Part shown: positions 44,475-54,382 of the stretch, piece by piece
Position numbering within the stretch: position 1 is the stretch's first letter
Layout of the letters: each line of letters starts with the position of its first letter
Assembly: GCA_009845835.1 (NCBI GenBank)
Contig: VXYV01000084.1
Span: 1-64,000, forward strand
Length of the DNA: 64,000 nt
From: Gammaproteobacteria bacterium
GTDB taxonomy: Bacteria > Pseudomonadota > Gammaproteobacteria > Pseudomonadales > Azotimanducaceae
Reading direction: 5' to 3'
The notes under the pieces: generated by a model
The model's input: the letters and a program-made list of their open reading frames with translations, nothing else
The model's database searches: none
Told to the model about the DNA's origin: nothing
Program-made: the position numbers and the translations under genes

Positions 44475-45803
44475 TTGAAAACTAGTGTTGATTCCATTGT
44501 CTATGGCGACTTTGTCGCGACAATGGACCCTGAAAATCCCGTCATTGAGAATGGTGCCGTTGCGATCGACCAAGGGTACTTCTGCGCGGTCGGGTCGAAA
44601 CGAGATGTAGAGGCGCGGTTTACTTCAACAACAAAGTTTTCCGGACAAGATCGAATCGTACTTCCCGGCTTAATCAATGGTCACACTCATGCGACAATGA
44701 CATTGTTTAGAGGTTATGCCGATGATTTAAGCCTTAAAGAATGGTTGGAAGAACATATTTTTCCACTTGAAGCTGCAGTACTGTCGCCAGAGGTGGTGGA
44801 AATCGGAACTCGCCTTGCCTGTTGGGAAATGCTGTGTGGTGGTACTACGAGTTTTGCTGACATGTACATGTTCCACGAAGAAATTGCTAATGTTGTGGAC
44901 GAGGTAGGAATACGAGCTTGGGTCGCCGCAACGATTGCAAACGTGCCTCGTAACGACGCAAAGAACATGGATGATCAGTGGCTACAAGCACTGGAATTCG
45001 TACAAAAGTGGTCGAAACGAAATACGACAGTACACCCTATCCTTGCTGGCCATTCCATTTATACACTCGATCAACAAGAATTGATTGAATTACGCGATTT
45101 AGCAAATCAACTGGATGTTCCTGTACACATACATTTATCGGAGACTCAGTTCGAAGTTGATTACGCGAAGAAACACTATCAATCTACTCCCATTCGATTT
45201 CTTGATAACATAGGCTTCTTCGATAATCCCGTTATCACCGCGCATGTAGTTTGGCCGCAGGATGGAGAAATTGAGATTCTCGCAAACAAGAATGTAGCAG
45301 CGATTCACAATCCTTCTTCCAATGCAAAACTTGCATCAGGCCTTAGTCCGGTTTCAGCAATGCTTGAACATGGTGTTTGCGTCGGTCTTGGTACTGATGG
45401 GACAGCTAGTAATAACGATCTTGATCTGTGGGAAGAAATGCGACTAGCAACGTTTCTACAAAAGTTGAACGCCATGAATCCTACAGAACTACCCGCGCAC
45501 CAGACCTTAGAGATGGCGACAACCAACGGTGCTAGTGCGTTTGGTGCAACCCACAATTTGGGAAAGTTAAAAGAAGGGTTCTGCGCCGACCTAATACAAG
45601 TTGAACTACGAAATGCGCATCAGCTTCCCATTTACGACGTGTTCTCTCATCTCGTATATACAACACACATTCACGATGTTGTCAACGTCTTTGTAAACGG
45701 TCGAATTTTACTAAAAGATCGTGAACCAACGACAATTGATGTGGCGAAACTTCGAACTGATGTGGCGCGTATGACTAAAGAGATTAGATCGATCCGCAAA
45801 TAA
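44475..45803 (+). CDS. mtaD: Amidohydrolase, MTA/SAH deaminase type (TRZ/ATZ family)
   Basis: This 442-residue metal-dependent hydrolase of the TRZ/ATZ/SAH deaminase family has a metal site with H70 and H72 in INGHTHATMTLFRG, a further His in VHIHLSETQFEVD, a second in TAHVVWP, and Asp in VGLGTDGTASNNDLDLW. The HNPSSNAKLASG segment is typical of 5'-methylthioadenosine/S-adenosylhomocysteine deaminases. It probably converts MTA or SAH to the inosine derivative in SAM salvage. Some relatives prefer other guanine or adenine substrates, so the symbol is provisional. The start codon is TTG (44475-44477), 17 nt after the lipoprotein gene. A hairpin (45836-45860) follows the stop. Confidence 0.82.
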   Translation: MKTSVDSIVYGDFVATMDPENPVIENGAVAIDQGYFCAVGSKRDVEARFTSTTKFSGQDRIVLPGLINGHTHATMTLFRGYADDLSLKEWLEEHIFPLEAAVLSPEVVEIGTRLACWEMLCGGTTSFADMYMFHEEIANVVDEVGIRAWVAATIANVPRNDAKNMDDQWLQALEFVQKWSKRNTTVHPILAGHSIYTLDQQELIELRDLANQLDVPVHIHLSETQFEVDYAKKHYQSTPIRFLDNIGFFDNPVITAHVVWPQDGEIEILANKNVAAIHNPSSNAKLASGLSPVSAMLEHGVCVGLGTDGTASNNDLDLWEEMRLATFLQKLNAMNPTELPAHQTLEMATTNGASAFGATHNLGKLKEGFCADLIQVELRNAHQLPIYDVFSHLVYTTHIHDVVNVFVNGRILLKDREPTTIDVAKLRTDVARMTKEIRSIRK

Positions 45804-45835
45804 ACGTTGGTAACCAAACCACCACCAGTTCAATA

Positions 45836-45860
45836 ACTTGCCGAACTGATCGCGGCAAGT
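45836..45860 (+). terminator. Hairpin after the amidohydrolase gene
   Basis: Arms ACTTGCCG and CGGCAAGT form a perfect 8-bp stem with a 9-nt loop, 33 nt after the stop codon. The following T-run is short (CTATCGAGTTTT), so termination may be partial. Confidence 0.5.
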
Positions 45861-45920
45861 CTATCGAGTTTTAGAGTTCTGGATTCGAAACCTAGAAAGA
45901 AAGGAAGTCTCAAATATCGG

Positions 45921-46484
45921 TTACGTGAAAACTCTAATGAGTGCTTCAATACCGTGGATGAGCGCTGCCGAAAAAAATATTCCGCCTAACATCCAAACAA
46001 TTATTCGTGGGCGTAGAGCTTCAAATTCTTTACTTAATCCTTCAAATCGCCCTGTGATACCCTTGAATTCTGCCTTCAGAACATCAAAGTCAGCTCTCAT
46101 GGTATCGAATCGTAAGTCGATCTTTTCTTCAAGATTTTTGAAGTCAATCCTGAGAATTTGCATTTCGTTTTTTTGTTCTCTAGCTCCATCCTTAAGTTCG
46201 GATACATCCTTTTTTAGCACAGAAACGTCAGTTTTCAGTTCAAAAACATCTGTCTTAAGCTGGGAAACGTCAGTCTTTAGTTCAGAAACATCGGTCTTCA
46301 ATACCGACACGTCGGTTTGAATCTCTTCAACTGAACCACTGAGAGACACAAAGTCGGAATTGGTCACTATCTCACCACGGTTTACCGCGACTATATCAAC
46401 AATCGCTTCAGCTAAAGGTAACGCACAATCGGCATCTCTCAGCCTTTGGATCGAGGCTTTTCTATCTATTAGGTATTGATTCAT
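45921..46484 (-). CDS. Heptad coiled-coil membrane protein
   Basis: This 187-residue protein has an N-terminal region (about 1-50) without coiled coil. A near-perfect series of heptads follows, such as VSVLKTD, VSELKTD and VSQLKTD (about 54-100), then a less regular coiled coil to about 155, and one C-terminal membrane segment (VWMLGGIFFSAALIHGIEAL). It resembles DUF1640-type bacterial coiled-coil proteins, which probably form homo-oligomers at the inner membrane. The 21-nt units in DNA are nearly identical, so the number of repeats could change by slippage. A decayed copy of its 5' end lies at 52084-52206 between the repeat-family genes, tying this gene to a duplicated segment. Confidence 0.75.
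   Translation of the reverse strand: MNQYLIDRKASIQRLRDADCALPLAEAIVDIVAVNRGEIVTNSDFVSLSGSVEEIQTDVSVLKTDVSELKTDVSQLKTDVFELKTDVSVLKKDVSELKDGAREQKNEMQILRIDFKNLEEKIDLRFDTMRADFDVLKAEFKGITGRFEGLSKEFEALRPRIIVWMLGGIFFSAALIHGIEALIRVFT
46189..46320 (-). repeat. 21-nt tandem repeat in the coiled-coil gene
   Basis: About six imperfect units of 21 nt encode the heptads V-S-x-L-K-T-D. The clearest run is between 46210 and 46320. Unit-length multiples keep the reading frame, so expansion or contraction would lengthen or shorten the coil without breaking the gene. Confidence 0.75.
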
Positions 46485-46881
46485 AGTTATTAATTACATC
46501 TATTGAATTATCGTCAACTAACAATTATATACATGATTGACAACATTCACAACCATAACCTGATTTTTTTTACAGATTTTAGCTTTACTTACTCGTAACT
46601 CGAAAGAACTGCTCCGTGGGTTCTCGATACTCCATCTCGCCAAAAGAATTCCGTACGAAAATGTCCACCATGTAAATTTGTATGAATTTCATCTTACGAA
46701 TGAGAGGTTTGCTGTTAACTTCTAGAACCCACATTCTCGTTTATATGATTCGGCATTTAACTTTCTTTCAATCTAGTTTCAATAGAGGGATATCACAAGT
46801 GAAAACTCTGCGAATGTGCGTTCGATAGTGTAAACCGAGCAGATGTGGTAACATGTCGGTTAAGGAATCATCGTCTCGCGG
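46485..46881. other. Intergenic, divergent upstream region
   Basis: About 400 bp between the coiled-coil gene and the divergent DUF1295 gene. The first ~70 nt (46485-46555) is similar to the sequence upstream of the decayed coiled-coil copy (52207-52275), supporting duplication of the whole segment. The rest shows no repeats or convincing short gene. Confidence 0.5.
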
Positions 46882-47754
46882 ATGAACAAAACAACCATTT
46901 GGCTAGCGACGCTTTCCGCCTTTCTAGCAGGAATTTTGATTGCCTTTGCTGGAAGTACGTCGGGAGCGCGTATTTCTGGAGTGTCAGTCTACGTTCTTGT
47001 AGTAGTCGGAACTTTTGCTATGCAATGGCTTTCATTTCTTCCATCTTGGTTTCAGCGAACGGAGAAATTCTTCGATCTAATGGGTTCTGTGGGATTCTTG
47101 TTGGCCGCATGGGTGGCGATAACGTTATCTGGAACGTTTGAAATTCGTGCCGTAATTGTCGCTGGTTGCATAACAGTATGGGCTGCCCGTTTGGGTCTCT
47201 TCCTGACTAGTCGAATAATCAAATCGGGTTCAGATCGAAGATTCGACAAAATCAAGCAGGATTTTTCGTTGTTCTTCATGACGTGGACTCTGCAAGCATT
47301 ATGGATTACGGTGACTTCCTCAGCTGCGTTGGTGGTTTTGACATCGCTCGAGTCCTCGTTCACAATCGACGCATGGCTGCTTGTTGGAGTATCACTGTGG
47401 CTCGCTGGCTTCACCATTGAAGCCATCGCGGATTTTCAGAAGTCAAGATTCAACCAGCAGCCGAAAAACGAGCACGAGTTCATTTCGAGCGGCCTATGGG
47501 CTTGGTCGCAACACCCTAATTATTTTGGGGAAATCATGCTTTGGATCGGAATTGCCGTCATAGCCTTGCCCGGCATGCGCGGTTGGCAATTCATAACACT
47601 CGTGTCGCCGTTGTTCGTTTGGTTGCTGCTTACTAGAATTAGCGGGATACGCATGTTGGATGAAGGTACGAACAAGCGGTGGGGAAATAGTCCCGATTAC
47701 AAGCAATATGTGCGACGGACCTCAAAGTTGATTCCATGGCCCCCTCGACTATAA
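46882..47754 (+). CDS. DUF1295 membrane enzyme (steroid 5-alpha-reductase-like)
   Basis: This 290-residue polytopic protein has about 6-7 membrane segments. The C-terminal part carries FISSGLWAWSQHPNYFGEIMLWIGIAVI, the conserved core of the DUF1295/isoprenylcysteine methyltransferase-like superfamily (with S-x-H-P-N-Y-F-G-E as hallmark), and ISGIRMLDEG. Enzymes of this group act on lipid-like substrates with NAD(P)H or SAM. The substrate in bacteria is generally unknown. It is flanked by two minus-strand genes, so it stands alone. Confidence 0.85.
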   Translation: MNKTTIWLATLSAFLAGILIAFAGSTSGARISGVSVYVLVVVGTFAMQWLSFLPSWFQRTEKFFDLMGSVGFLLAAWVAITLSGTFEIRAVIVAGCITVWAARLGLFLTSRIIKSGSDRRFDKIKQDFSLFFMTWTLQALWITVTSSAALVVLTSLESSFTIDAWLLVGVSLWLAGFTIEAIADFQKSRFNQQPKNEHEFISSGLWAWSQHPNYFGEIMLWIGIAVIALPGMRGWQFITLVSPLFVWLLLTRISGIRMLDEGTNKRWGNSPDYKQYVRRTSKLIPWPPRL

Positions 47755-47898
47755 AACGATAACACCATTGGTCGCAATACAAGTGTGCCTAATCTTGCTA
47801 GATGGTGCGATCGCTGAAGAGGTCGTGAGCAACCATCGGACAAATCCGGTGAGTTGACTTCTACTACGACGACAAAGTAGAACTGTTTATTGGAACTT

Positions 47899-49902
47899 TT
47901 AGAACCCTAGAAATGGCATAGGGAACGAATCCAATTGGTCTTCCCCTTCTTCCAGATCTTTCAGATCTTCTTCAGTTAGGTATCCCTTCAAAGTCTCTAT
48001 TTCTTCATCCGAATATTTCTTAGAAAAACTATTCATAAGAATGGCCGACGAAGCCGTTTTTGATCTAGCATTTTCAGAAGGTAGTAAATCAATAGTGTCA
48101 AAAATCGACGTATCAGAGTCAGATCCACCAAACATTCCCATGTTAATCGCATTAGTACCCACAGCGGTATAGTAAGAATCATGCTGATCTGCAGGTAAAT
48201 CGCTACCAAGATTAATCGCCTCAGATATTCGACCTTCTCTAGCTAAGTTACCACCAACACCAAGATATGCTTGGTACTTAGTCTTGCCATCTCGGACCTT
48301 GGGTAGTAGCTTCAATGCTGCATCAACATCGTCCATTCCTATATAGGATAAGACGGACGCTTCTAACCCGACGGCATCATCACCTTCAAGTGGTTGATTC
48401 AGCGCAATTGCAAAAGCTTCGTCGGGATTAGAATCTGCCATTGATCCCAAGACCATGGAACTCAGCATAGGACGAACCGATTCGGTCGCCGGTTCATTCA
48501 TTACCCAATCCAAGGCCGCTTTAGGATCGGAGTCCACCCAATCTTCGACAATGTGGTATGCTGCCTGCGATTTCACTTCGGAACTTTCTAGTTCAGCAAA
48601 TATCGCTAAGGCAGATTCGCGTTCGTCGTCTTCCATTAAAGACTCAATCGCTTGCCCTCGAGCACTATCCCTTAAGTTTTCCGGAAAACGATGAATGTCT
48701 TCGATAAAACCCTGTAGATCATCCCTAGCCATCTTATAGAAAACCGTATATAACATTTGGTATCTTTGCATACCTGATTCAACTGCCGCGACCCGCTCTA
48801 ATGCCGCATAGGGGTCTGTTTTAGACCATTCCTCTACCACCAAAGATAAGCCGTAGCTATATCCAAACCCCCCGGTACTATTAGCTAGCGCATAATCAAA
48901 AGCTCCTTCGGGGTCTGTCTTCGCGGCAATCTCAAGCGCGCTGGCCATTAGCGTCATTTTGGTATCGTCTCCGGGAACGGTTTCCAATACGTTGTCCATA
49001 ACGGTAATGCCACTCTTTTTCACCCATGCTTTGACAATGTTCATCAATCGGCCGCTGTTTGTCAAATTCAGTTGTTCTGGATCCGCAGAAATTTCTTGCC
49101 AGGCTGTTTCCGGGTTTTGGGTATCTTCCAAGAGTTGAACTTGAAAGAATATACCATCAACGTATTCACTGACATTTAACGATTCGCCCAACGCGATTAA
49201 CTCCTGTTCCGACAGCATTCGTTGAGAATCGATGATTCCCCGCGCAGCGTTGTACTTCGCTCCGTGCAGACTCGCCATCACCTCTTCCTCCGATTGGAAG
49301 ATTTGCTGATTAATTGTGGCAAGATCGTCGTCGATTTGATCTTGCGGTAAACTTTCCACAAATTGTTTAGCACCTTCCAAATCAAATCTACTCCATTCGT
49401 TAGTCAAGTCATACGCAGTCTGTTGTTGAGTTTCAGCGTCAAGTTCAACGAACAAGGATTGTGCTTTCTCGGAGTCTATGCTGACCAGCCTGCTTAGCAC
49501 AATTCCAACAAATTGTCTTCCCAAGAAATTACTCGTCTCATCTAGTGTGAGACTTACAGCTTCTTCGAACAGCCCAACTAGTCGTTGTTCACTTGCATTA
49601 CTACAAATGTGATAGATCGCTAAGTATCGATCAAATGAAGTCTGGTAAATGTCTAGAATGTCAGATAAACTACCTACTTCTTGAACTTTGTCCATCGGGT
49701 TAGTCGTACCAAATGTAGACTCTCGCTCAGTAGGGATAGGTGTACTCCCAGTATTGCTGGTTACCAAACCTTGTGTATTTTCCGACTTGTTCAATGGTGT
49801 TATGAAATACAACACAATCAAAACTGCCGAAGCAAGTACAACACCAACGATTACCGATAGTAAGTTAGGAAAGGGGCGACTGGTAGATTGGTTTGCGGAC
49901 AT
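47899..49902 (-). CDS. Membrane-anchored helical-repeat protein, family copy 4 (subtype A)
   Basis: This 667-residue protein is the longest of the seven. It has a membrane segment at about 15-34 in a Pro/Ser N-terminus shared with copy 6 (NQSTSRPFPNLLSVIVGVVLAS), then a Thr/Ser-rich linker. The helical-repeat domain follows, with FDYALANSTGG, VVEEWSKTDPYAALERV and VEDWVDSDPKAALDWVMNEPATESVRP. The family signature is LLPKVRDGKTKYQAYLGVGG and INLGSDLPADQ. It has a 27-residue insertion, absent in copy 6, near residue 190. The C-terminus ends EGEDQLDSFPMPFLGF. It is the last gene of the minus-strand cluster and ends convergently with DUF1295. Confidence 0.75.
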   Translation of the reverse strand: MSANQSTSRPFPNLLSVIVGVVLASAVLIVLYFITPLNKSENTQGLVTSNTGSTPIPTERESTFGTTNPMDKVQEVGSLSDILDIYQTSFDRYLAIYHICSNASEQRLVGLFEEAVSLTLDETSNFLGRQFVGIVLSRLVSIDSEKAQSLFVELDAETQQQTAYDLTNEWSRFDLEGAKQFVESLPQDQIDDDLATINQQIFQSEEEVMASLHGAKYNAARGIIDSQRMLSEQELIALGESLNVSEYVDGIFFQVQLLEDTQNPETAWQEISADPEQLNLTNSGRLMNIVKAWVKKSGITVMDNVLETVPGDDTKMTLMASALEIAAKTDPEGAFDYALANSTGGFGYSYGLSLVVEEWSKTDPYAALERVAAVESGMQRYQMLYTVFYKMARDDLQGFIEDIHRFPENLRDSARGQAIESLMEDDERESALAIFAELESSEVKSQAAYHIVEDWVDSDPKAALDWVMNEPATESVRPMLSSMVLGSMADSNPDEAFAIALNQPLEGDDAVGLEASVLSYIGMDDVDAALKLLPKVRDGKTKYQAYLGVGGNLAREGRISEAINLGSDLPADQHDSYYTAVGTNAINMGMFGGSDSDTSIFDTIDLLPSENARSKTASSAILMNSFSKKYSDEEIETLKGYLTEEDLKDLEEGEDQLDSFPMPFLGF

Positions 49903-49981
49903 AACTCTTTTATCCTCAATAGTGTGAATTTAACGCGTTTAGGTTCTGCTATAAAGTAAGCGGCGACTAATTACTGATTGG

Positions 49982-51976
49982 TTATAGACCGAAAAGTGGC
50001 ATAGGAAAGGTCCCCATCTGGTCCATTCCCTCTTCCATCTCCTCAAGGTCTTCTTCTGATATATACTCTTCTTTTAGAGATTCAATTTCGTCTTCGGAAA
50101 GAGTAGTGTTCATTGAATTCATCATTACCGCTGTAACCGCGATTTTGGACTTAGCCTCGTCGGAGGGGATCATGTCCAGAGTGTCAAATACTGAGGTATC
50201 TGAACCACCAGCAATCATCCCCATCGTCAGCGACGACGTTCCGACATTTGTGTAGTATGTAATTTGTTCGCTCTCTGACAACTCTTTACCGAGCTCAACT
50301 GCTTCCTCAATACGACCATTCATTGCTAATGCATTACCAACCCCACTAATTGCTTGCGTCTTGGTTTTACCTTCCCGAACCTTTGGTAAAAACTCCATGG
50401 CTTTATCAAGGTTGGAGTACCCCATTATCGACAACACTTGTGCTTCCATTCCTACCGCGTCGTCGCCTTCGCCGACAAGCGGTTGTGCTAAGGCAGTCTC
50501 AAATGCTTTATCGGGATCAGAGTAGGCAATGTTAGTCAACATTTGACCAACTAATTGCTCGCCGAACCCTTCAACATTTGGATCCGTGGCAGCCCAATTC
50601 AACGCCTCGTCCAGGTCTTCTCGTGCCCATGCCGTAGCAATCGTGCGAGCAGCTTGCATCTTTGAAGATTCATTTCTTACCTCCGCCAGCAAACTTACGG
50701 CCTTCTCAAGCCCACTTTCCGACTCCTCATCCGTTTGAAAAGCTAGCGATTGAATAGCAGCTACTCGCGCAGTATCTTGGTACTCTTCCGGAACACGACC
50801 TAGCGAACCCAGCACAGTCTCGGCGTCGTTGTGTGCCCAAGTACTAAAAAGCGAAGTAACCAAACGATTCTTGTCGATATCCGATTCAAGGCTGACTATT
50901 TGATCTAAAGCCGATAGCGGTTCTGATTGCGCCCAGGTTTGTACTACACTCGTTCCATAGGACGAATAACGTTCTTCTGCATCCAAAGCCACTGCATAAT
51001 CTAAAGCCTCCGCAGGGTCTATAGAGGCTGCTGTTCGAAGTGCACTGCTCAGTACCGAATATTTCATGTCCTCATCCGGTATCGATTCAATTATTGTGTC
51101 AATTATCACGATACCGTCTTTTTTCACCCAAGCTTCGACGACGGTCCTTATACGATGCATGTTGTCGTAATCAAAAAGAGCAGAATCATCAGCTAATTCA
51201 AACCAAGCTGCTTCTGGATTGGCTAACTCTTCCTCATAAAAGTCTTCCGCAAAGTGCTGGCGTAAGTAATCTTCACCCGCCCCTCCAAGTCGGTTGGCTA
51301 AGTCTTTGAGTTTTTCAGTTGGTAGCGAAGAGTTTGCTTGCATGATCCCATCGACTGCTAAAAATTCCATGACGTATTCGTCAGAATCGATAATAAAAGC
51401 GATTGCACCATCCAAGTCTATCTTGGCCCAATCATTAAAAACCAAACTCACGATTGACCATTGTTCGTCTTGACTAAGTTGTTCGAGTTGTGCAGTAGCT
51501 GTGACTGGATTGACAGCAACTAAACGCCGAAGCAGAATACTTAAGGTATCGGTTTTCCAATATTCGTTTGTTATATCAAACTGAAAGTCGTTTACTTCAT
51601 TCAGAAGGGTTACTAGTTGGTTTTCGGTCGATTGTCCGGCTAACTGGTAAATTGCAGAGAAGCGTTCAAACGAACTAGAAAAGTTTGTCAAAATGTCCTC
51701 AAATGTTGCTACGTTCGATATGTCAATGCCTGGAACAAATGTGCTAGTTTCAGGTATACCGTTGGCTTCGTTTCCTTCATCAAGTGTGGATTCATCAAAG
51801 TCTACAACTTCTGTAGATTCAGCGACTTCCGGAGTTGGCGAAACAGTGGGAGGGGTTTCTTCACGCACTGGAATGACCAAATACACGATCAATAGAACGA
51901 ACGTAGCAATCCCTACTCCAAACAGTAAAGAGCGAAACTCGAGGAATGAATTAGTTGATTTCATAGGTTTGTTCAT
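49982..51976 (-). CDS. Membrane-anchored helical-repeat protein, family copy 5 (subtype B)
   Basis: This 664-residue protein has a membrane segment at about 15-33 (LLFGVGIATFVLLIVYLVIPV), shared in style with copy 7, and a strongly acidic Glu/Thr linker to about 75. The helical domain carries VFNDWAKIDLDGAIAFI, VVQTWAQSEPLSALDQI and IATAWAREDLDEALNWAATDP. The signature is FLPKVREGKTKTQAISGVGNAL and VELGKELSESEQ. The C-terminus reads EGMDQMGTFPMPLFGL. Copy 4 lies 79 nt downstream. Upstream, 410 nt with a coiled-coil gene relic separates it from copy 6. Confidence 0.75.
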   Translation of the reverse strand: MNKPMKSTNSFLEFRSLLFGVGIATFVLLIVYLVIPVREETPPTVSPTPEVAESTEVVDFDESTLDEGNEANGIPETSTFVPGIDISNVATFEDILTNFSSSFERFSAIYQLAGQSTENQLVTLLNEVNDFQFDITNEYWKTDTLSILLRRLVAVNPVTATAQLEQLSQDEQWSIVSLVFNDWAKIDLDGAIAFIIDSDEYVMEFLAVDGIMQANSSLPTEKLKDLANRLGGAGEDYLRQHFAEDFYEEELANPEAAWFELADDSALFDYDNMHRIRTVVEAWVKKDGIVIIDTIIESIPDEDMKYSVLSSALRTAASIDPAEALDYAVALDAEERYSSYGTSVVQTWAQSEPLSALDQIVSLESDIDKNRLVTSLFSTWAHNDAETVLGSLGRVPEEYQDTARVAAIQSLAFQTDEESESGLEKAVSLLAEVRNESSKMQAARTIATAWAREDLDEALNWAATDPNVEGFGEQLVGQMLTNIAYSDPDKAFETALAQPLVGEGDDAVGMEAQVLSIMGYSNLDKAMEFLPKVREGKTKTQAISGVGNALAMNGRIEEAVELGKELSESEQITYYTNVGTSSLTMGMIAGGSDTSVFDTLDMIPSDEAKSKIAVTAVMMNSMNTTLSEDEIESLKEEYISEEDLEEMEEGMDQMGTFPMPLFGL

Positions 51977-52083
51977 CAGACAATCTGCGACAAGTGTGAG
52001 CCAAAGGTATTACTATTTTAACATCTGGAACACTTTCGTATCATTCCAGAAAGTCGAAGCTGACTAAAACGTAAATATTTTGT

Positions 52084-52206
52084 GTACCGGTCTTGATATC
52101 GAAGGAATGGAAAATAACAACAATCGATTAGCCAAGGTAATGCACAATCGGTAATCTCTGTGCGTTCGGATAGAAGAAGCTTGTTATCTAGCGTATTTTG
52201 ATTCAC
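52084..52206 (-). pseudogene. Relic of the coiled-coil gene 5' end
   Basis: The 5' ~30 codons of the gene at 45921-46484 are recognisable here (MNQxTLDxK...DCALPW against MNQYLIDRKAS...DCALPL), after which frame and similarity are lost. Upstream sequence is also shared (TGATTCA...ATTAAT...CATCAACTAAC). The whole 51977-52386 gap is otherwise empty. It supports a segmental duplication of the coiled-coil gene with the adjacent subtype A/B pair. Confidence 0.6.
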
Positions 52207-52386
52207 AGATATTAATCGTATCTATATCCATTTCATCAACTAACACTTGTGTTCGCACAACCTTTGAAACCAAAAATCTGCGAGTTTTCCCACTACTTGA
52301 TCATGACCAGAGTAGATTACACTAGAGTTTTCGGCAATCGAAGTCTTGTGAATTGCATAGTTGGAAAATATGTTTGCGGTGAAGTT

Positions 52387-54309
52387 CTAGAACCCAAATA
52401 AAGGCATAGGGAATGAATCTAATCGGTCTTCCCTTTCTTCTAAATCTTTCAGATCTTCTTCCGTGAGGTATCCCTTTAAAGTTTCGATTTCTTCATCAGA
52501 ATATTTCTTAGAAAAGCTATTCCTGAGAATGGCCGACGACGCAGTTTTTGACCTAGCAGTTTCCGATGGTAATAGATCAAGTGTATCAAAAATCGACGTA
52601 TTAGAGTCAGATCTCATACCTCCTAAAGTGACCGCGGTTGTACCAACTGCTGTATAGTAAGAGTCATGCCGTTCTACAGGCAAATCATTTGCGAGTTCTA
52701 TCGATTCAGATAACCGTCCTTCTCGCGCTAACGCACTACCAACACTTACGTAGGCTCGTTCCTTAGTCTTTCCTTCCCGTACTTTTGGGAGCAACTTCAG
52801 CGCGGCTTCAACATCCCTCATACTAATCCACTCCAAAACGGAAGCTTCGGTACCAACTGAATTCTCACCAATTAGTGGTTGATTACGCGCGATCTCAAAC
52901 GCTCCTTCTGGATCTGATTCTGCAATTCTACCCAAGGTCATTGCACTAAGCATGGGACGGATTGATTCGGTCGCTGGTTCATTCAACACCCAATCGATTG
53001 CTGCTTTAGGATCTGAATCCACCCAATCCTCAGCAATGTCATATGCAGCGTCTTGTTTCATTTCGTCGCTCTCAATTTCAGCAAAAATCGCTAAAGCAAC
53101 TTCCAATTCATTTTCTTTCATTAAAGACTCAATCGCCTCACTTCGGGCACTATCCCTGACACCTTCTGGAAAACGGTGTATTTCTTCAATCATACTGTCC
53201 AAATCATCTTCGGCCATATTTCGAAACACTGCATCCAATAAACTTTGTTTTTGCATATCTCCATCCAAAGCTGATATTCGGTCCACGGCGGCAGAGGGAT
53301 TGGATTTAGACCAGACATCGACGATTGAAAATAAATCATAGTTGAAGCCAAGTCTTCCGCCTTTGTTAACCACTGCGTAATCGAATGCCGCGTCTGGATC
53401 GGTCTTAGCGTGAATTTCAAGAACTCGAGTTACTATTGGTTGTTTCATACCCTCATCTGGAAGCTTTTCTAATACGTTATCCAAAACATATAAACCACTC
53501 TTCCTTGTCCACGCTTCGACAATTCTTAACAATCGCGAGTAATTATCTGTACCAAGTAACTCTGGATCGGTTGAAATCTCCTGCCACGCAGCTTCAGGAT
53601 TTTGTTTATCTTCGTAGAACTGCATACGGGTAAGCACATCCTCGACATATTCAGAGACTTCTAAAGTTTCACCTAAAGTGATTAACTCATTCGTCGATAA
53701 CATTCTTTGCGCGTCAATCACTCCGCGCGCAGCACTGTATCTTGGTGTATCGCTCAAACCAGCTACAAAACTCTCTGCTCCTTCCGAATCGAAAGTAGCC
53801 CATTCATTCGCGATGTAATAGGCAACTTGGCTTTGTGTGGCTTCGTCAAGCTCTGCAAACAACACTTGAGTCCGATCTGAGTTCGATTGAACCAATCGAT
53901 ATAGGATGACTCCCGCAAAATGCTGTCCCCAAAATTCCGTCGATTCGTCAGTAGTTAACTCAACTGCTTGTTTTAAGAATTCTTCAAGTTCGAGTTCGTT
54001 TGCGGGTCCACAGAGGTGGTATATTGCCAAATAGCGATCAAATGAAGTCGCATAGAGTTCCAATATGTCAGACAACGAACCGATTTCTTGTAAACTGTCC
54101 ACCGGATTTTGGGTGGTTTTGGCAGAGTCAGGATTCCGAGACACAGATTTCGTAGAATTTTCGGCAGTGATGGAGTCCGCTTGAGTTGCTGACTTGTTTA
54201 ACGGAGAAAAGAAGTAAACCACACTAAGAACTAGTGTAGCAAGTACTACCCCGAAGATTACTGAGAATAAGTCCGGAATTACACGAGATGTAGATTGTTT
54301 TGTGTTCAT
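52387..54309 (-). CDS. Membrane-anchored helical-repeat protein, family copy 6 (subtype A)
   Basis: This 640-residue protein is the closest relative of copy 4. It has the same N-terminus style (NTKQSTSRVIPDLFSVIFGVVLA), the same linker type and near-identical blocks (EEIHRFPEGVRDSARSEAIESLMKENE, VEDWVDSDPKAA-type unit read as AEDWVDSDPKAAIDWVLNEPATESIRP). The signature is LLPKVREGKTKERAYVSVG and IELANDLPVERHDSYYTAVG. It lacks the 27-residue insertion of copy 4. The C-terminus is EREDRLDSFPMPLFGF. It lies 73 nt downstream of copy 7 and is probably co-transcribed with it. Confidence 0.75.
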   Translation of the reverse strand: MNTKQSTSRVIPDLFSVIFGVVLATLVLSVVYFFSPLNKSATQADSITAENSTKSVSRNPDSAKTTQNPVDSLQEIGSLSDILELYATSFDRYLAIYHLCGPANELELEEFLKQAVELTTDESTEFWGQHFAGVILYRLVQSNSDRTQVLFAELDEATQSQVAYYIANEWATFDSEGAESFVAGLSDTPRYSAARGVIDAQRMLSTNELITLGETLEVSEYVEDVLTRMQFYEDKQNPEAAWQEISTDPELLGTDNYSRLLRIVEAWTRKSGLYVLDNVLEKLPDEGMKQPIVTRVLEIHAKTDPDAAFDYAVVNKGGRLGFNYDLFSIVDVWSKSNPSAAVDRISALDGDMQKQSLLDAVFRNMAEDDLDSMIEEIHRFPEGVRDSARSEAIESLMKENELEVALAIFAEIESDEMKQDAAYDIAEDWVDSDPKAAIDWVLNEPATESIRPMLSAMTLGRIAESDPEGAFEIARNQPLIGENSVGTEASVLEWISMRDVEAALKLLPKVREGKTKERAYVSVGSALAREGRLSESIELANDLPVERHDSYYTAVGTTAVTLGGMRSDSNTSIFDTLDLLPSETARSKTASSAILRNSFSKKYSDEEIETLKGYLTEEDLKDLEEREDRLDSFPMPLFGF

Positions 54310-54382
54310 CGGTCGGTTCCTGTCAGTTGATTTGTTGTTTTCTGGTGCTTAACTCAGAATCCTATCTGGCTGAATCTCATTA

